A stretch of 33,867 nucleotides of DNA. Source: Crocinitomicaceae bacterium. Lineage in GTDB: Bacteria; Bacteroidota; Bacteroidia; Flavobacteriales_D; Crocinitomicaceae. The notes below the pieces were generated by a model. That model saw only the letters and a program-made list of their open reading frames with translations. It had not been told where the DNA came from and searched no databases. Shown piece by piece: positions 14,805-24,154 of this stretch. How positions within the stretch are numbered: the stretch's first letter is position 1; every line of letters starts with the position of its first letter. The position numbers were made by a program, and so were the translations under genes. The stretch lies in contig JALRKF010000035.1 in NCBI GenBank assembly GCA_023254905.1, forward strand, positions 1 through 33,867. Direction: 5' to 3'.

Positions 14805-16225
14805 GATTTATAGTTTGTTAATTTTTTCAGCAGACCATTAAATATGAAGCCATGAAATGGGTATACAATAAACCAATAAATTCTTCCTGCAAGCCCCTTC
14901 GGTCGAAATGTTGCAGTTTGAACCAACAGACTATTCTCAATCTTGAACTCAAGCCAGGCTTCACCTGGTAATTTCATTTCTGCAAATAGAAGTAGTCTAC
15001 CTTCCTCCCTATTTGCGTATAAAACACGCCAAAAGTCAAGCGCATCTCCTGGATTTAAGGTCTTTGGATTTGTTCTACCTCGGCGAAGGCCTACACCTCC
15101 TGCGAGCTTATCAAGGTAGCCACGGATTTTCCACAACCAATTTCCATAATACCAACCATTGTCTCCGCCTAACTTCCAAATACGATCTATTGTTAACTTT
15201 TTATTTTTAACCGGTAATTTGCGACAATCATTGAGAGTACCATATTCAGGAACAAGAATAAAGTCCCCAATGTCAAAGTCTATTCCACTGCTCACATAGG
15301 AATCTTTCCAACTCGAAACAATGTTGTTCTCCTGAATCCTGTCAAATGCTCTTTTTATGGCAGATTTATAACTTATGGGTTCCAAGTTGAGCAGCTTATT
15401 TATCCTATTGTCCCTGCATATTACCTCTATTTTCATACTATCAACAAGTGATGTAGCCAGCTTGTATGAGGTTGATGTCACAAAATAAAGCCAATAAGAA
15501 GAGAGGCGAGGAGTCATTACTGGAACGGTCCATATTTTTCGCTTTAAACCTCTAACTTCTGCAAATTGAAGAAGCATTTCCTTGTAAGAGAGTATATCTG
15601 GTGAGCCGATGTCAAAATTTTGGTTGAATACTTTTTCATTTAACAGACTTTTTGAGAGGATGGAGAGTACATCTGAAACTCCTATGGGTTGACATTTTGT
15701 TAAAAGCCATTTAGGAGTAATCATGACAGGTAATTTTTCTACCAAGTCTCTTATGATTTCGAAAGACGCACTTCCAGATCCAACTATTATTCCCGCTCTC
15801 AGGCATGTAAAGTTGTAGTCACCCTTGGTCAATTCATCTTCAACATTTTTTCTTGATTTGAGATGCTTTGACAACTTAGTGTTATTGGTCATTCCACTCA
15901 GGTAAATTACATGCTTTACTTTTGTTTTTTCCATTCTAGTTCTGAAATGAATTGCACATTTCAATTCTAATGCTTGATAGTCTGAAGAGCCAGACATACT
16001 ATGCACTAGGTAGTATGCTGCATCAATTTCGTTCGGTATCGCATCCAGAGAATCAATTTCGGTAAGGTCTATTTCTAAGACGGTAATGTTTTTGCGAACC
16101 GATGCTGGCGGATTAAAACGGTTCTTGTCTCGAACACAACAGTACAAATAGTGACCTTGTTCGATAAGTTGAATCATCAGTCGTTTTCCTATGTATCCAT
16201 TAGCTCCTGTTAACAAGACATTCAT
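14801..16225 (-). CDS. NAD(P)-binding epimerase-like protein with C-terminal DUF2867
   Basis: The ATG at 16225 is preferred because the longer frame starts with TTG at 16240; MNVLLTGANGYIGKRL then sits right at the N-terminus as in other extended/atypical short-chain dehydrogenases. The N-terminal ~270 residues are an NmrA/epimerase-like Rossmann domain: TGANGYIG for the dinucleotide, YYLVHSMSG, and HVIYLSGMTNN in place of a strict YxxxK. The C-terminal ~170 residues match DUF2867 (GDFILVPEYGTL, IWKLGGDNGWYYGNWLWKIRG, GLRRGRTNPKTLNPGDALDFWRV, LAGRIYWFIVYPFHGFIFNGL). The two-domain form is a widespread bacterial family of unknown reaction. It forms an operon with the CIA30 gene. Confidence 0.88.
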   Translation of the reverse strand: MNVLLTGANGYIGKRLMIQLIEQGHYLYCCVRDKNRFNPPASVRKNITVLEIDLTEIDSLDAIPNEIDAAYYLVHSMSGSSDYQALELKCAIHFRTRMEKTKVKHVIYLSGMTNNTKLSKHLKSRKNVEDELTKGDYNFTCLRAGIIVGSGSASFEIIRDLVEKLPVMITPKWLLTKCQPIGVSDVLSILSKSLLNEKVFNQNFDIGSPDILSYKEMLLQFAEVRGLKRKIWTVPVMTPRLSSYWLYFVTSTSYKLATSLVDSMKIEVICRDNRINKLLNLEPISYKSAIKRAFDRIQENNIVSSWKDSYVSSGIDFDIGDFILVPEYGTLNDCRKLPVKNKKLTIDRIWKLGGDNGWYYGNWLWKIRGYLDKLAGGVGLRRGRTNPKTLNPGDALDFWRVLYANREEGRLLLFAEMKLPGEAWLEFKIENSLLVQTATFRPKGLAGRIYWFIVYPFHGFIFNGLLKKLTNYKS

Positions 16226-16253
16226 ACCAGAAATATACAAATTTCTTTATTGT

Positions 16254-16281
16254 GTTTAACAATAATAATAATTAGTTAAAC
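16254..16281 (-). promoter_or_regulatory. Inverted repeat upstream of the NAD(P)-binding/DUF2867 gene
   Basis: GTTTAAC (16254-16260) and GTTAAAC (16275-16281) are perfect inverted copies separated by 14 bases of AATAAT-rich sequence, about 30 bases ahead of the ATG at 16225. It is a possible operator. The sequence is AT-rich, so chance is a real alternative. Confidence 0.25.
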
Positions 16282-16366
16282 AATAATAGTTTTTGAAATT
16301 GACGCTTTCAATGTAAATTGTTCAACTGATGAATTAATTTCCGCATCGAGATTATCTGCTTTAATG

Positions 16367-16397
16367 TTGATTTACTGGTGGATTATTGCTAAATTTT
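16367..16397 (+). promoter_or_regulatory. Candidate promoter of the secreted protease gene
   Basis: TTG at 16367-16369 and TAAATTTT at 16390-16397 are spaced by 20 bases. This is close to the Bacteroidota consensus TTG-N19/21-TAnnTTTG, with one mismatch. The implied start of transcription near 16404 leaves a leader of roughly 27 bases before the GTG start codon. Confidence 0.4.
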
Positions 16398-16431
16398 GGC
16401 AACCATTTTATAAACTATTAAACCAATACTC

Positions 16432-19400
16432 GTGAGAGCTGTTATTTCGATCCTATTTTTCCTTTTTCTATTTCAAAACTCATTCGCACAAACCGTTCAT
16501 CGTTGGTACCAAGACGGGAAGGTCATATTCCAATTGGAAGAGAATGAAAAAAAACCTGTTACTAATTCAGGACTAGTATTTATTGACGATTTCCCATTCA
16601 TAAAAAACATTGAATCTTATTTCGGTATTGATAAAATAGTACATCTGCATCCGAATATCGCGGATCGAGAACTAAGCAGAACTTATCAAATAGAATTTTC
16701 GCAGATAAACAAAGTGACCGAGCTAATCGCATATTTAGACAAGATTGATGCGATAGAATATGCAGAGGCTAAGGAATTGCATGAGTCATTTCTCACTCCA
16801 AATGATCAATATTTCGTTAATTCTTTCAATTCCGGTCAATGGGCTCTTTTTCAGATAGAAGCTCCATTAGCTTGGGATATATCTACAGGGGCCTCTGATG
16901 TGGTTGTAGCTGTCACAGATAATGCAATAAACATAAATCATCCTGATCTGGTCAATAAAATGGTCCCAGGTTGGGATGCGGTTGACAATGATAACGATCC
17001 TTCTCCTTGTGGAGGAAACAATGGATTTCATGGATCACACGTATCTGGTATTGTCGGAGCTGAGAGTAACAATAATATAGGTATTGCATCAATTGGCTAC
17101 AACGTTAGTATAATGCCTGTTAAAATAGGAGACTGTAATACGGGTTCTCTGACCAGTGGTTACGACGGTATTATTTGGGCCGCAGATAACGATGCAGATG
17201 TAATTAACATGTCTTGGGGCGGAGGAGGCTCCTCTAATTATGGCCAAAATGTATGTAATTACGCTTGGAATCTCGGTTCAATTTTAGTGGCAGCGGCTGG
17301 AAACGATGGTACTAGTCAGCAGTTTTATCCTGCGGCATACAACAATGTAATATCGGTTGCATCTACTACTTCTGGTGATTCAAAATCAAGTTTTTCTCAG
17401 TATGGCTCTTGGGTTGATATTTCTGCGCCAGGGTCGAGTATTTTGAGCACAAATGAGGGTAGTTCGTACCAGGTAACTCAAGGAACTTCAATGGCATCAC
17501 CCTTAGTTGCTGGTCTCGTCGGACTCATGATCTCTCATGCGCCCTCAGCACCACAACAGGAAGTGGTAAATTGTCTTTTAAATACAGCGGATAACATTGA
17601 TGCCTCAAATTCGAACTATATAGGACAGCTCGGTGCAGGAAGAATAAATGCCTACCAAGCATTATTGTGCATGAATCAATTTACATATGCTCTCGATGTT
17701 GGGATATCCTCTATTAACAATCCGGAAGGGTCTATTTGTTCTGCAAGTGTAGATCCTGAAATTACCTTAACAAATTTTGGAGGAAATACAGTGACAAGTG
17801 TCGATATTGAGTACCAGATAGATGCTGGCCCGATAAATGTATTAAACTGGACTGGAAGTTTGGCTCAAGGACAATCTACCAATATTACACTACCAACACA
17901 AACTCCGGGAGCAGGGGCTCACACATTTACAGCAACTGCGATAAATCCAAACGGGTCAACGGACCAGAATACCTCAAACAATTCAGAAACTTCAAATTTC
18001 TCAATAGTTATTAATGGGCAAATCGCCGATCTAACCGTTATTACCGATTGCTATGGATCGGAGATTACTTGGTCTGTTAATGAGGATGGATCGGGCAATA
18101 CTGTTGCATCTGGAGGACCATATACGAACATAACTGGAGGAGAAACAATTACAGAAAATATTTGTTTGGCTTCTGGCTGTTATGTTTTTGTAATAAATGA
18201 TTCTTATGGTGATGGACTTTACGGGTCACAATGGACTTGCACTGTAGATGGAGATTATTTTATGACCGATCAACTCGGGACAACTCTTTTTCAGATGACG
18301 GCGCCAAACGGCGATTTTGGCAGTCAAACTAGTCATAACTTTTGTATTACGTCAAACGTAGCGCTGGATGCAGGTATTAGTGATGTAAGTTTTCCTTCAG
18401 GTACGATTTGTGGTTCTTCAATTGATCCTGTTGTTCAATTAAACAACTATGGTACGTCAACGCTCACATCAGTGGATATTGTGTATGGCGTGGGAGGACC
18501 GACCCAAACTTTTTCATGGGTTGGCAGTTTAGCTCAAGGGGGAAGTGTATTAATTAATTTACCAAGTATGTCTGTTAGTAATGGAGCTTATACATTTACA
18601 GCCTTCACAAATCTACCGAATAGTGCGATTGATCTCAACACACTTAACGATCAAAGCAGTGATAATTTTAGTGTTTTTACGGGCTCTCAACCGCTCCCGT
18701 TCGACGAAGATTTCGAGTCAAATTCGTTCACAAGTAATGCCTGGACAATCACAAATCCTGATAATGGAATAACATGGGAGTTAGTTACTGTTGCGGGAAG
18801 TGCGCCTGGTGATAAAGCTGCAAAAATCGATTTTTACAATTACGGTAATGGATTTGAGCGTGATGGTATGCAAACACCTCCCTTGGATTTTTCAAATTAT
18901 TCCAGTGTAAGTATGACTTTTGATCATGCATTTCGAAGATACAATACAAGCTCAGCAGATTCTCTGGTTATTTTAGTTTCTACAGACTGTGGAAATACGT
19001 TTGACAGAATTGCAGCCTATGCTGAAGATGGAACAGGGACATTAGCCACTGCATTTACAAGCACCGTGGAGTTTATCCCTGTGACAGGTGATTGGTGCAC
19101 AGGGACAGTAGGGGCCAATTGCTTTACTCTTGATTTATCAGCTTACGATGGTTTACCTTCCGTTGTTGTTCGCTTTGAGAGCTTTAACAACGGCATCGCA
19201 GGTAACAATCTCTTTATCGATAATATTAACATTGATGGAACACAATTGAATAATCCACCTGTCGCAAATTACTCTGTTGGTTCGACGCTTTGCGTTGGCG
19301 AGAACATTACCTTCACAGATAATTCAACAGCTAGTCCTACTTCTTGGTCTTGGGATTTTGGCGATGGATCAGGGGTTAGCACATCTTCAAATCCTAGCTA

Positions 19401-21102
19401 TAACTATAACATTAGCGGCACCTATACTGTAATACTTACGGTTTCCAATGCGTATGGTAGTGACACATATTCTCAGGATATTATTGTTAACGCACTTCCG
19501 AACCTTTCTGCTGTTGCGACATCCACTAATATTTGCGAAGGGGATAGCGTTGATTTAAATGCCTCTGGAGCAAATTCATATACATGGGATAATGGAGTGG
19601 GAACGGGCGCAAATGTCATAGTAGCACCTACCACTTCATCAGTTTATGAGGTTACAGGTATTGATTTGAATGGTTGTGAAAATATAGCTCAAGTTGCAAT
19701 AAATGTTAACCCTAATCCTATTATCAGCCTTCTCTCTGCTCAGGATCCATCGTCTTGTCTTGCGAACGATGGTATATTGACAGTTGGTAGTCAAGGGACT
19801 GGAAATTTGAGCTGGGTCGGTCCAACATCAGGAAATACGAATGCTGTGACTTTACCATATTCAGTCAGTGCTCTAGGAGCGGGGTCTTATAATATTTCCT
19901 TCACTGATGACAATGGGTGCGTAGCACAGGATATTACTGCCTTGCTAAGCGATCCTAATTCTCCCCCTGCACCTGTCGTAAATCAAGGAAATACAATCGC
20001 CATATGTGCAGGTCAGTCGGTAAATTTAACATCTTCGTATTCATCTGGTAATACCTGGTCTACAAATGAAACTACGCAGACGATAAATGTAAATAGTATT
20101 GGAAATTATACTGTTTACTATACAGATCCTTCCGGCTGTATTTCACCGCCAGCCTCAGTTGATGTTGTGGAGAGTCCACCGTTGAATATCAGTACAAGCG
20201 GTAATATTGCCATTTGTGAAGGTGAAACAACCAATCTTGTTGCCTCGGGAGCCAGCACTTACATCTGGGATAATGGTGCAGGATCAGGTGCTAATGTCTC
20301 AGTATCACCATCGATAAGTACTAATTATACAGTGACGGGAACGGATGTTAATGGTTGTCAAGGACAAGCCCTAGTTAGTGTTGTCGTGAATACGCTACCT
20401 GTGATAACAACTAATGCGGATTTTGCAATATGCTCTGGTAGCACTGCGAATCTGACTGCTCTCGGTGGATCAACTTACGTGTGGGATAATAATGCTGGTG
20501 CAGGAGCAAATGTAATTGTAACACCGACACAAACGACGACATATGTTGTGATAGGAACAGACTTTAATGGTTGCGTAGGGTCAGATACGGTAATAGTGAC
20601 AGTGAACTCAAATCCAACTGTATCCATTACACCTTCAGAACTTGATACACTTTGTGGGAATAGTGCGGATCCAATCACATTATCGGGGACACCTACTGGT
20701 GGTACATTTTCCGGTCCTGGAGTTATTGGAGACGTTTTCAATCCTGGTGTTGTAGGAGAAGGTTCATTCATTATCAATTACACCTATTCCGATGCAAATG
20801 GATGTTCTGGAGTAACAAGCATCGAAGCCGTTGTTGTTGATTGTTCATCTTTAAAAGAGAGTCATTTTAACGCTATTATTTTGTCACCAAATCCAAATCT
20901 TGGAGAATTTAAAGTGTCGGGATTGTTAATAAACTCAGAATACTTAATACTTGATTCACGAGGTAGATTGGTATCTCGCGGTTTAGTTGATAGTTCGGAA
21001 CAAATCACCATACGAGATCAATTGGAAATGGGTATGTATTATTTCCGAGGAATTGCGTCAAATGAACAGAGTAGCGTAATTCGATTTGTTGTAAATAAAT
21101 AA
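16432..21102 (+). CDS. Secreted subtilisin-like (S8) protease with Ig/PKD-type repeats and T9SS tail
   Basis: This 1556-residue protein has a GTG start and a signal peptide (MRAVISILFFLFLFQNSFAQ). After a propeptide-like stretch comes an S8 catalytic domain (about 135-410). The triad is D163 in VAVTDNAININHPDL, H200 in GFHGSHVSG and S353 in GTSMASP; the oxyanion Asn is N291 in AAAGNDG. The D163 context (TDNA instead of DTG) is unusual but the residue is present. Next are two CARDB-like modules (starting about 419 and 641) flanking a CYGSEITWSV...GDGLYGS module. A jelly-roll/MAM-like domain lies at about 753-940, a PKD domain (WDFGDGSG) at about 945-1020, and three ~72-residue Ig-like repeats follow (near 1021, 1249 and 1322). 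A T9SS sorting domain (LSPNPNLGEF ... IRFVVNK) ends the protein. It probably degrades external protein or peptide. Confidence 0.93.
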   Translation: MRAVISILFFLFLFQNSFAQTVHRWYQDGKVIFQLEENEKKPVTNSGLVFIDDFPFIKNIESYFGIDKIVHLHPNIADRELSRTYQIEFSQINKVTELIAYLDKIDAIEYAEAKELHESFLTPNDQYFVNSFNSGQWALFQIEAPLAWDISTGASDVVVAVTDNAININHPDLVNKMVPGWDAVDNDNDPSPCGGNNGFHGSHVSGIVGAESNNNIGIASIGYNVSIMPVKIGDCNTGSLTSGYDGIIWAADNDADVINMSWGGGGSSNYGQNVCNYAWNLGSILVAAAGNDGTSQQFYPAAYNNVISVASTTSGDSKSSFSQYGSWVDISAPGSSILSTNEGSSYQVTQGTSMASPLVAGLVGLMISHAPSAPQQEVVNCLLNTADNIDASNSNYIGQLGAGRINAYQALLCMNQFTYALDVGISSINNPEGSICSASVDPEITLTNFGGNTVTSVDIEYQIDAGPINVLNWTGSLAQGQSTNITLPTQTPGAGAHTFTATAINPNGSTDQNTSNNSETSNFSIVINGQIADLTVITDCYGSEITWSVNEDGSGNTVASGGPYTNITGGETITENICLASGCYVFVINDSYGDGLYGSQWTCTVDGDYFMTDQLGTTLFQMTAPNGDFGSQTSHNFCITSNVALDAGISDVSFPSGTICGSSIDPVVQLNNYGTSTLTSVDIVYGVGGPTQTFSWVGSLAQGGSVLINLPSMSVSNGAYTFTAFTNLPNSAIDLNTLNDQSSDNFSVFTGSQPLPFDEDFESNSFTSNAWTITNPDNGITWELVTVAGSAPGDKAAKIDFYNYGNGFERDGMQTPPLDFSNYSSVSMTFDHAFRRYNTSSADSLVILVSTDCGNTFDRIAAYAEDGTGTLATAFTSTVEFIPVTGDWCTGTVGANCFTLDLSAYDGLPSVVVRFESFNNGIAGNNLFIDNINIDGTQLNNPPVANYSVGSTLCVGENITFTDNSTASPTSWSWDFGDGSGVSTSSNPSYNYNISGTYTVILTVSNAYGSDTYSQDIIVNALPNLSAVATSTNICEGDSVDLNASGANSYTWDNGVGTGANVIVAPTTSSVYEVTGIDLNGCENIAQVAINVNPNPIISLLSAQDPSSCLANDGILTVGSQGTGNLSWVGPTSGNTNAVTLPYSVSALGAGSYNISFTDDNGCVAQDITALLSDPNSPPAPVVNQGNTIAICAGQSVNLTSSYSSGNTWSTNETTQTINVNSIGNYTVYYTDPSGCISPPASVDVVESPPLNISTSGNIAICEGETTNLVASGASTYIWDNGAGSGANVSVSPSISTNYTVTGTDVNGCQGQALVSVVVNTLPVITTNADFAICSGSTANLTALGGSTYVWDNNAGAGANVIVTPTQTTTYVVIGTDFNGCVGSDTVIVTVNSNPTVSITPSELDTLCGNSADPITLSGTPTGGTFSGPGVIGDVFNPGVVGEGSFIINYTYSDANGCSGVTSIEAVVVDCSSLKESHFNAIILSPNPNLGEFKVSGLLINSEYLILDSRGRLVSRGLVDSSEQITIRDQLEMGMYYFRGIASNEQSSVIRFVVNK
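19492..20611 (+). repeat. Three Ig-like repeats within the protease gene
   Basis: Units at about 19492-19710, 20176-20394 and 20395-20611 each encode ~72 residues. The pattern is ICEG (or ICSG), then Y-x-W-D-N, then GANV, and finally T-D-x-N-G-C before V-x-V-N. Units 2 and 3 are directly adjacent. An unrelated pair of modules separates unit 1. Confidence 0.8.
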
Positions 21103-21175
21103 CTATTCAGAAATTACCATGCTTTAAAGGAAATTTGAACCTCTGCTGTGTAGGGGTGGAAGATCAAACAAGTTG

Positions 21176-21221
21176 TTAGGTTGCACCTAATAATGAGAAT
21201 CAAATTTCAGAGATATTTGAT
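21176..21221 (-). terminator. Hairpins between the protease and ammonium transporter genes
   Basis: Two small inverted repeats lie in this convergent gap. TTAGGT/ACCTAA (21176-21181 with 21185-21190) has a 3-base loop. ATCAAAT/ATTTGAT (21199-21205 with 21215-21221) has a 9-base loop. Neither has a convincing T tract, so termination is plausible but weakly supported. Confidence 0.3.
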
Positions 21222-21232
21222 TTTGATATCAA

Positions 21233-22510
21233 TTAATCAATTTTTTCACCGTGCTGACTGATATCTAATCCTCTAATTTCCTGATCTGGCCTAACTCGGA
21301 TTTTCAATATTACATCAACGACCTTGAAAAGGAGAAGTGAGCCGAAGAAACAAAAAACAGCACAAATCATAAGTGCGAGCAGGTGATAAAAGAATGTTTC
21401 ATATACACCATTCACAAGACCAACCTTTGACGCAAAAACACCGGTAAGAATCATTCCAGAAATCCCTCCGATCCCATGGCTTGGGAATACATCTAGAGTA
21501 TCATCAAGCTCACTCTTTCTCATTTTTCTGATCGCCCAATTTGATATAAGGGAAGAAATAAATCCAATAAATATGGCTTGTCCTATTGTAACAAATCCCG
21601 CAGCGGGTGTTATTGCAACGAGTCCAACGACTGCTCCAATACATGCCCCGACAGCAGACATTTTTCTTCCATGCATACGTTCGTAAAATATCCAAGTAAC
21701 CATTGCTGTAGCAGAAGCCAGATTTGTATTGGAGAAAGCAGCAACAGCATCTTCATTTGCTCCTAGAGCGGACCCTGAATTGAATCCAAACCAACCAAAC
21801 CATAATAATCCCGTACCCAGTATTATGAAAGGGACATTGGCATGTTCTTCTCCTTCCATTTTTCTTTTACCTAGGTATAAAGTGCCTGCTAGTGCTGCGA
21901 ATCCTGCTGACATGTGCACAACGGTTCCACCGGCAAAATCGAGAACACCCCAATTTCGGAAGATTCCTTCAGGATGCCATGTCATGTGTGCAAGAGGGCA
22001 ATAAATAAATATGCTGAATAGCACCATAAAGAGGATATAGCTCCTAAATCGAACTCTACCAGCAAAACTTCCTGTGATTAGTGCGGGTGTGATAATTGCA
22101 AATTTCAATTGGAAAAGAGCGAATAGTAAAAAGGGTATAGTCTCTGAAAATTCTGGATTTGGATCTAAACCAACATCATTAAAATTTAAATAAGTAAGCG
22201 GATTTCCAATTATACCTCCGATGCTTTCTCCAAAAGCCAAGCTAAAACCAATGACAACCCACAGGACACTAATAACACCGAGAGCAACAAAGCTCTGGAG
22301 CATTGTGGAAATAACATTTTTCTTGTCAATCATTCCGCCATAGAAAAATGAAAGTCCAGGAGTCATTAGTAAAACGAAAGCACTTGCAACGAGCATCCAA
22401 GCGGTATCACCCGTGTCAATGCTATTCTTTAATTCATTGTACTCATTTGATCCAAAAAGAACAAAAATCACCAGGACGAATAAAACGATGAAATTTATCT
22501 TTTTACCCAT
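21233..22510 (-). CDS. amt: Ammonium transporter (Amt/MEP/Rh family)
   Basis: This 425-residue inner-membrane protein has about eleven helices. Family marks are MTPGLSFFYGGM (outer Phe gate and start of the conserved region), QLKFAIITPALITGSFAGRVRF, HMTWHPEG, and DFAGGTVVHMSAG with pore H199. Also present are WFGWFGFNSGSALGAN and FPSHGIGGISGMILTG with pore H345. It conducts ammonium/ammonia for nitrogen uptake. The first ~30 residues contain a possible signal-like helix. No glnK/PII gene follows, although amt is often next to one. It begins 2 bases after the stop of the KAS III-like gene, so the two share the promoter at 23610-23640. Confidence 0.95.
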   Translation of the reverse strand: MGKKINFIVLFVLVIFVLFGSNEYNELKNSIDTGDTAWMLVASAFVLLMTPGLSFFYGGMIDKKNVISTMLQSFVALGVISVLWVVIGFSLAFGESIGGIIGNPLTYLNFNDVGLDPNPEFSETIPFLLFALFQLKFAIITPALITGSFAGRVRFRSYILFMVLFSIFIYCPLAHMTWHPEGIFRNWGVLDFAGGTVVHMSAGFAALAGTLYLGKRKMEGEEHANVPFIILGTGLLWFGWFGFNSGSALGANEDAVAAFSNTNLASATAMVTWIFYERMHGRKMSAVGACIGAVVGLVAITPAAGFVTIGQAIFIGFISSLISNWAIRKMRKSELDDTLDVFPSHGIGGISGMILTGVFASKVGLVNGVYETFFYHLLALMICAVFCFFGSLLLFKVVDVILKIRVRPDQEIRGLDISQHGEKID

Positions 22511-22512
22511 TT

Positions 22513-23583
22513 TTAAAACTGATAGGTGATTGCATTTATATTCATTCCAGCACCAACGGATGCAATAATTACGACATCACCTTTTTTCACCTCATGATCA
22601 TCTAAATTCTTTTCGATTACAAGATCAATAAGGGTCGGGATGGTTGCCACAGAGCTATTACCTAAGTGTTTAATGCTCATTGGCATAATATCTTTTGGTA
22701 CATCCGTTATACCATAAAGATTATAGAACCTTTCAACGATTGCATCATCCATTTTTTCATTTGCTTGATGTAAGAAGATTTTTTTTACGTCGTAAATAGA
22801 CTTACCTGATTTATCTAGGGTCTCTTTCATTCCAAGAGGAACATTACTCAAAGCATATTCGTAAATCTTCCGTCCCTTCATCTTAATATATTTGGTCTGT
22901 TCATTTCCTGACCTATACGATTCCCCACAATAAAGATAGTCGGCCTCTTCAATTGCATGGGTTACAGAAGAATAGGAGAGTATTCCCTCTTCAATTGAGG
23001 AGGTCTCTTTAGAACTTAAAATACAAGCACCAGCTCCATCTGCAAATATCATTGAATCACGATCGTGGGGGTCTAGAACACGCGAAAGAGTCTCACATCC
23101 AATTACGAGAACATTCGTTGCCATACCTGATTTAATAAAGCTATCCGCCTGTATCACTCCTTGTACCCATCCAGGACAACCGAAAATTAGGTCATACGCA
23201 ACTGCACGCGGATTATGGATATTTAAACTTTGCTTGATCTTTGAAGCAAGACTTGGCATAATAACTGATTGAACGTCACCATGATTAACATTTCCAAAAT
23301 TGTGAGCGACAATAATATGATCTATTGCTTCCTTATCAATACCACTTTTTTTTATTGCGAGCTCAGCAGCTTTTGCACCAAGATCGGAGGTAAGTTCGTG
23401 ATTTGAGGCGTATCTTCGGTTTTGGATTCCGGTAATTTTTTCAAATTTACGTGTAATCAATTCAGGGCTTCCAGCTAGTATTTCTTTGTTTTCATCGTAA
23501 AAAGTGTTCACATGAAAATCTTCATTCTTTTTGATTGCTTCCGGTATGTAAGAGCCGAAACCTCTGAAATAACTTATGCCCAT
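22513..23583 (-). CDS. 3-oxoacyl-ACP synthase III (KAS III/FabH)-like protein
   Basis: This 356-residue thiolase-fold enzyme has the KAS III triad: C136 in LIFGCPGWVQG, H272 in FLHQANEKM and N309 in HLGNSSVATIPTL. The closing GDVVIIASVGAGMNINA is the usual glycine-rich end. It condenses an acyl-CoA starter with malonyl-ACP, or, in this longer Bacteroidota branch, may act on a special acyl donor. FGCPGWVQG instead of the AACAGF of housekeeping FabH suggests a paralogue rather than the main initiator. No acyl carrier protein or other fatty-acid gene lies nearby. It leads the operon with amt, an odd partnership for which I see no known rationale. Confidence 0.85.
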   Translation of the reverse strand: MGISYFRGFGSYIPEAIKKNEDFHVNTFYDENKEILAGSPELITRKFEKITGIQNRRYASNHELTSDLGAKAAELAIKKSGIDKEAIDHIIVAHNFGNVNHGDVQSVIMPSLASKIKQSLNIHNPRAVAYDLIFGCPGWVQGVIQADSFIKSGMATNVLVIGCETLSRVLDPHDRDSMIFADGAGACILSSKETSSIEEGILSYSSVTHAIEEADYLYCGESYRSGNEQTKYIKMKGRKIYEYALSNVPLGMKETLDKSGKSIYDVKKIFLHQANEKMDDAIVERFYNLYGITDVPKDIMPMSIKHLGNSSVATIPTLIDLVIEKNLDDHEVKKGDVVIIASVGAGMNINAITYQF

Positions 23584-23589
23584 CTTACT

Positions 23590-23608
23590 TATTGTATTAA
23601 ATACAATA
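23590..23608 (-). promoter_or_regulatory. 19-bp perfect palindrome (candidate operator)
   Basis: TATTGTATT-A-AATACAATA is a perfect 9-1-9 inverted repeat. It lies between the -7 box (23610-23617) and the ATG at 23583, and so would cover the transcription start. That position fits a repressor site controlling the KAS III-amt operon. The protein that binds is not identifiable here. Confidence 0.55.
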
Positions 23609-23609
23609 T

Positions 23610-23640
23610 CAAATCTAACTTGTTTCGAGCAAACATCAAA
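23610..23640 (-). promoter_or_regulatory. Consensus Bacteroidota promoter of the KAS III-amt operon
   Basis: On the minus strand TTTG (23640-23637) is followed after 19 bases by TAGATTTG (23617-23610). This is an exact match to the TTTG-N19-TAnnTTTG pattern of the Bacteroidota primary sigma factor. Transcription would begin inside the adjoining palindrome, giving a leader of roughly 15-20 bases. Confidence 0.65.
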
Positions 23641-23713
23641 ATTTAATTTTCAACGCTTTACACAAAAACCAGAATTTTTCGATTTTTATAATTATTGAGC
23701 CTTCGAGAAGTGA

Positions 23714-24148
23714 TTAGAGAACATTAACTCGGACTGCTACCCATCCTTTTGGGCCTTTTTCCTTCTCAAAGGTTACTTTCTTTCCTTGAGTTGGTTCTCC
23801 ATTGATATTGCTGTGGTGAACAAAAATATTTTCATCGTCAGGACTTTTGATGAATCCATACCCTTTGGAGTCGTCGAAATAAATTATCGAACCCTCTAAT
23901 ATCGGATCAATTTCTTCTTTTTCTCTTTTTGGAACGCCTAACTCGATATTTTTAGCCTTGACCTCTTTCTTTTTGGTTGGATCTGGCGGAGTATCTCTAA
24001 TCACGCCATTTTCATCAACATAGGCCATCATGTCCTCGAGATTCCCAGAGCTTTCACTGTCTTTTTTTGCTTCTCGTTTGAGTTCTTTTTCTTTACGCTT
24101 CAGTGCTTTCTTCTTTTCTCTTTCTTTCTTACTGTAAGTATCCGCCAT
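23714..24148 (-). CDS. Cold-shock-domain protein with charged N-terminal extension
   Basis: This 144-residue protein carries a C-terminal cold-shock (OB-fold) domain, about 84-144. RNP1 is KGYGFI (95-100) and RNP2 is IFVHHS (108-113), both binding single-stranded RNA or DNA. The N-terminal 80 residues are an unusual, highly charged, Lys/Glu-rich extension likely to be helical or disordered, followed by AYVDENGVIRDTPPD. Cold-shock proteins of this longer layout occur in many Bacteroidota and are thought to act as RNA chaperones. It starts 6 bases after the stop of a small ORF and is the last gene of a three-gene unit. Confidence 0.9.
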   Translation of the reverse strand: MADTYSKKEREKKKALKRKEKELKREAKKDSESSGNLEDMMAYVDENGVIRDTPPDPTKKKEVKAKNIELGVPKREKEEIDPILEGSIIYFDDSKGYGFIKSPDDENIFVHHSNINGEPTQGKKVTFEKEKGPKGWVAVRVNVL

Positions 24149-24154
24149 ACATGG

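Noticed and set aside
20475-20777. 100-residue minus-strand ORF inside the protease gene
   Set aside because: It is antisense to well-supported Ig-like repeats, with composition mirroring them.
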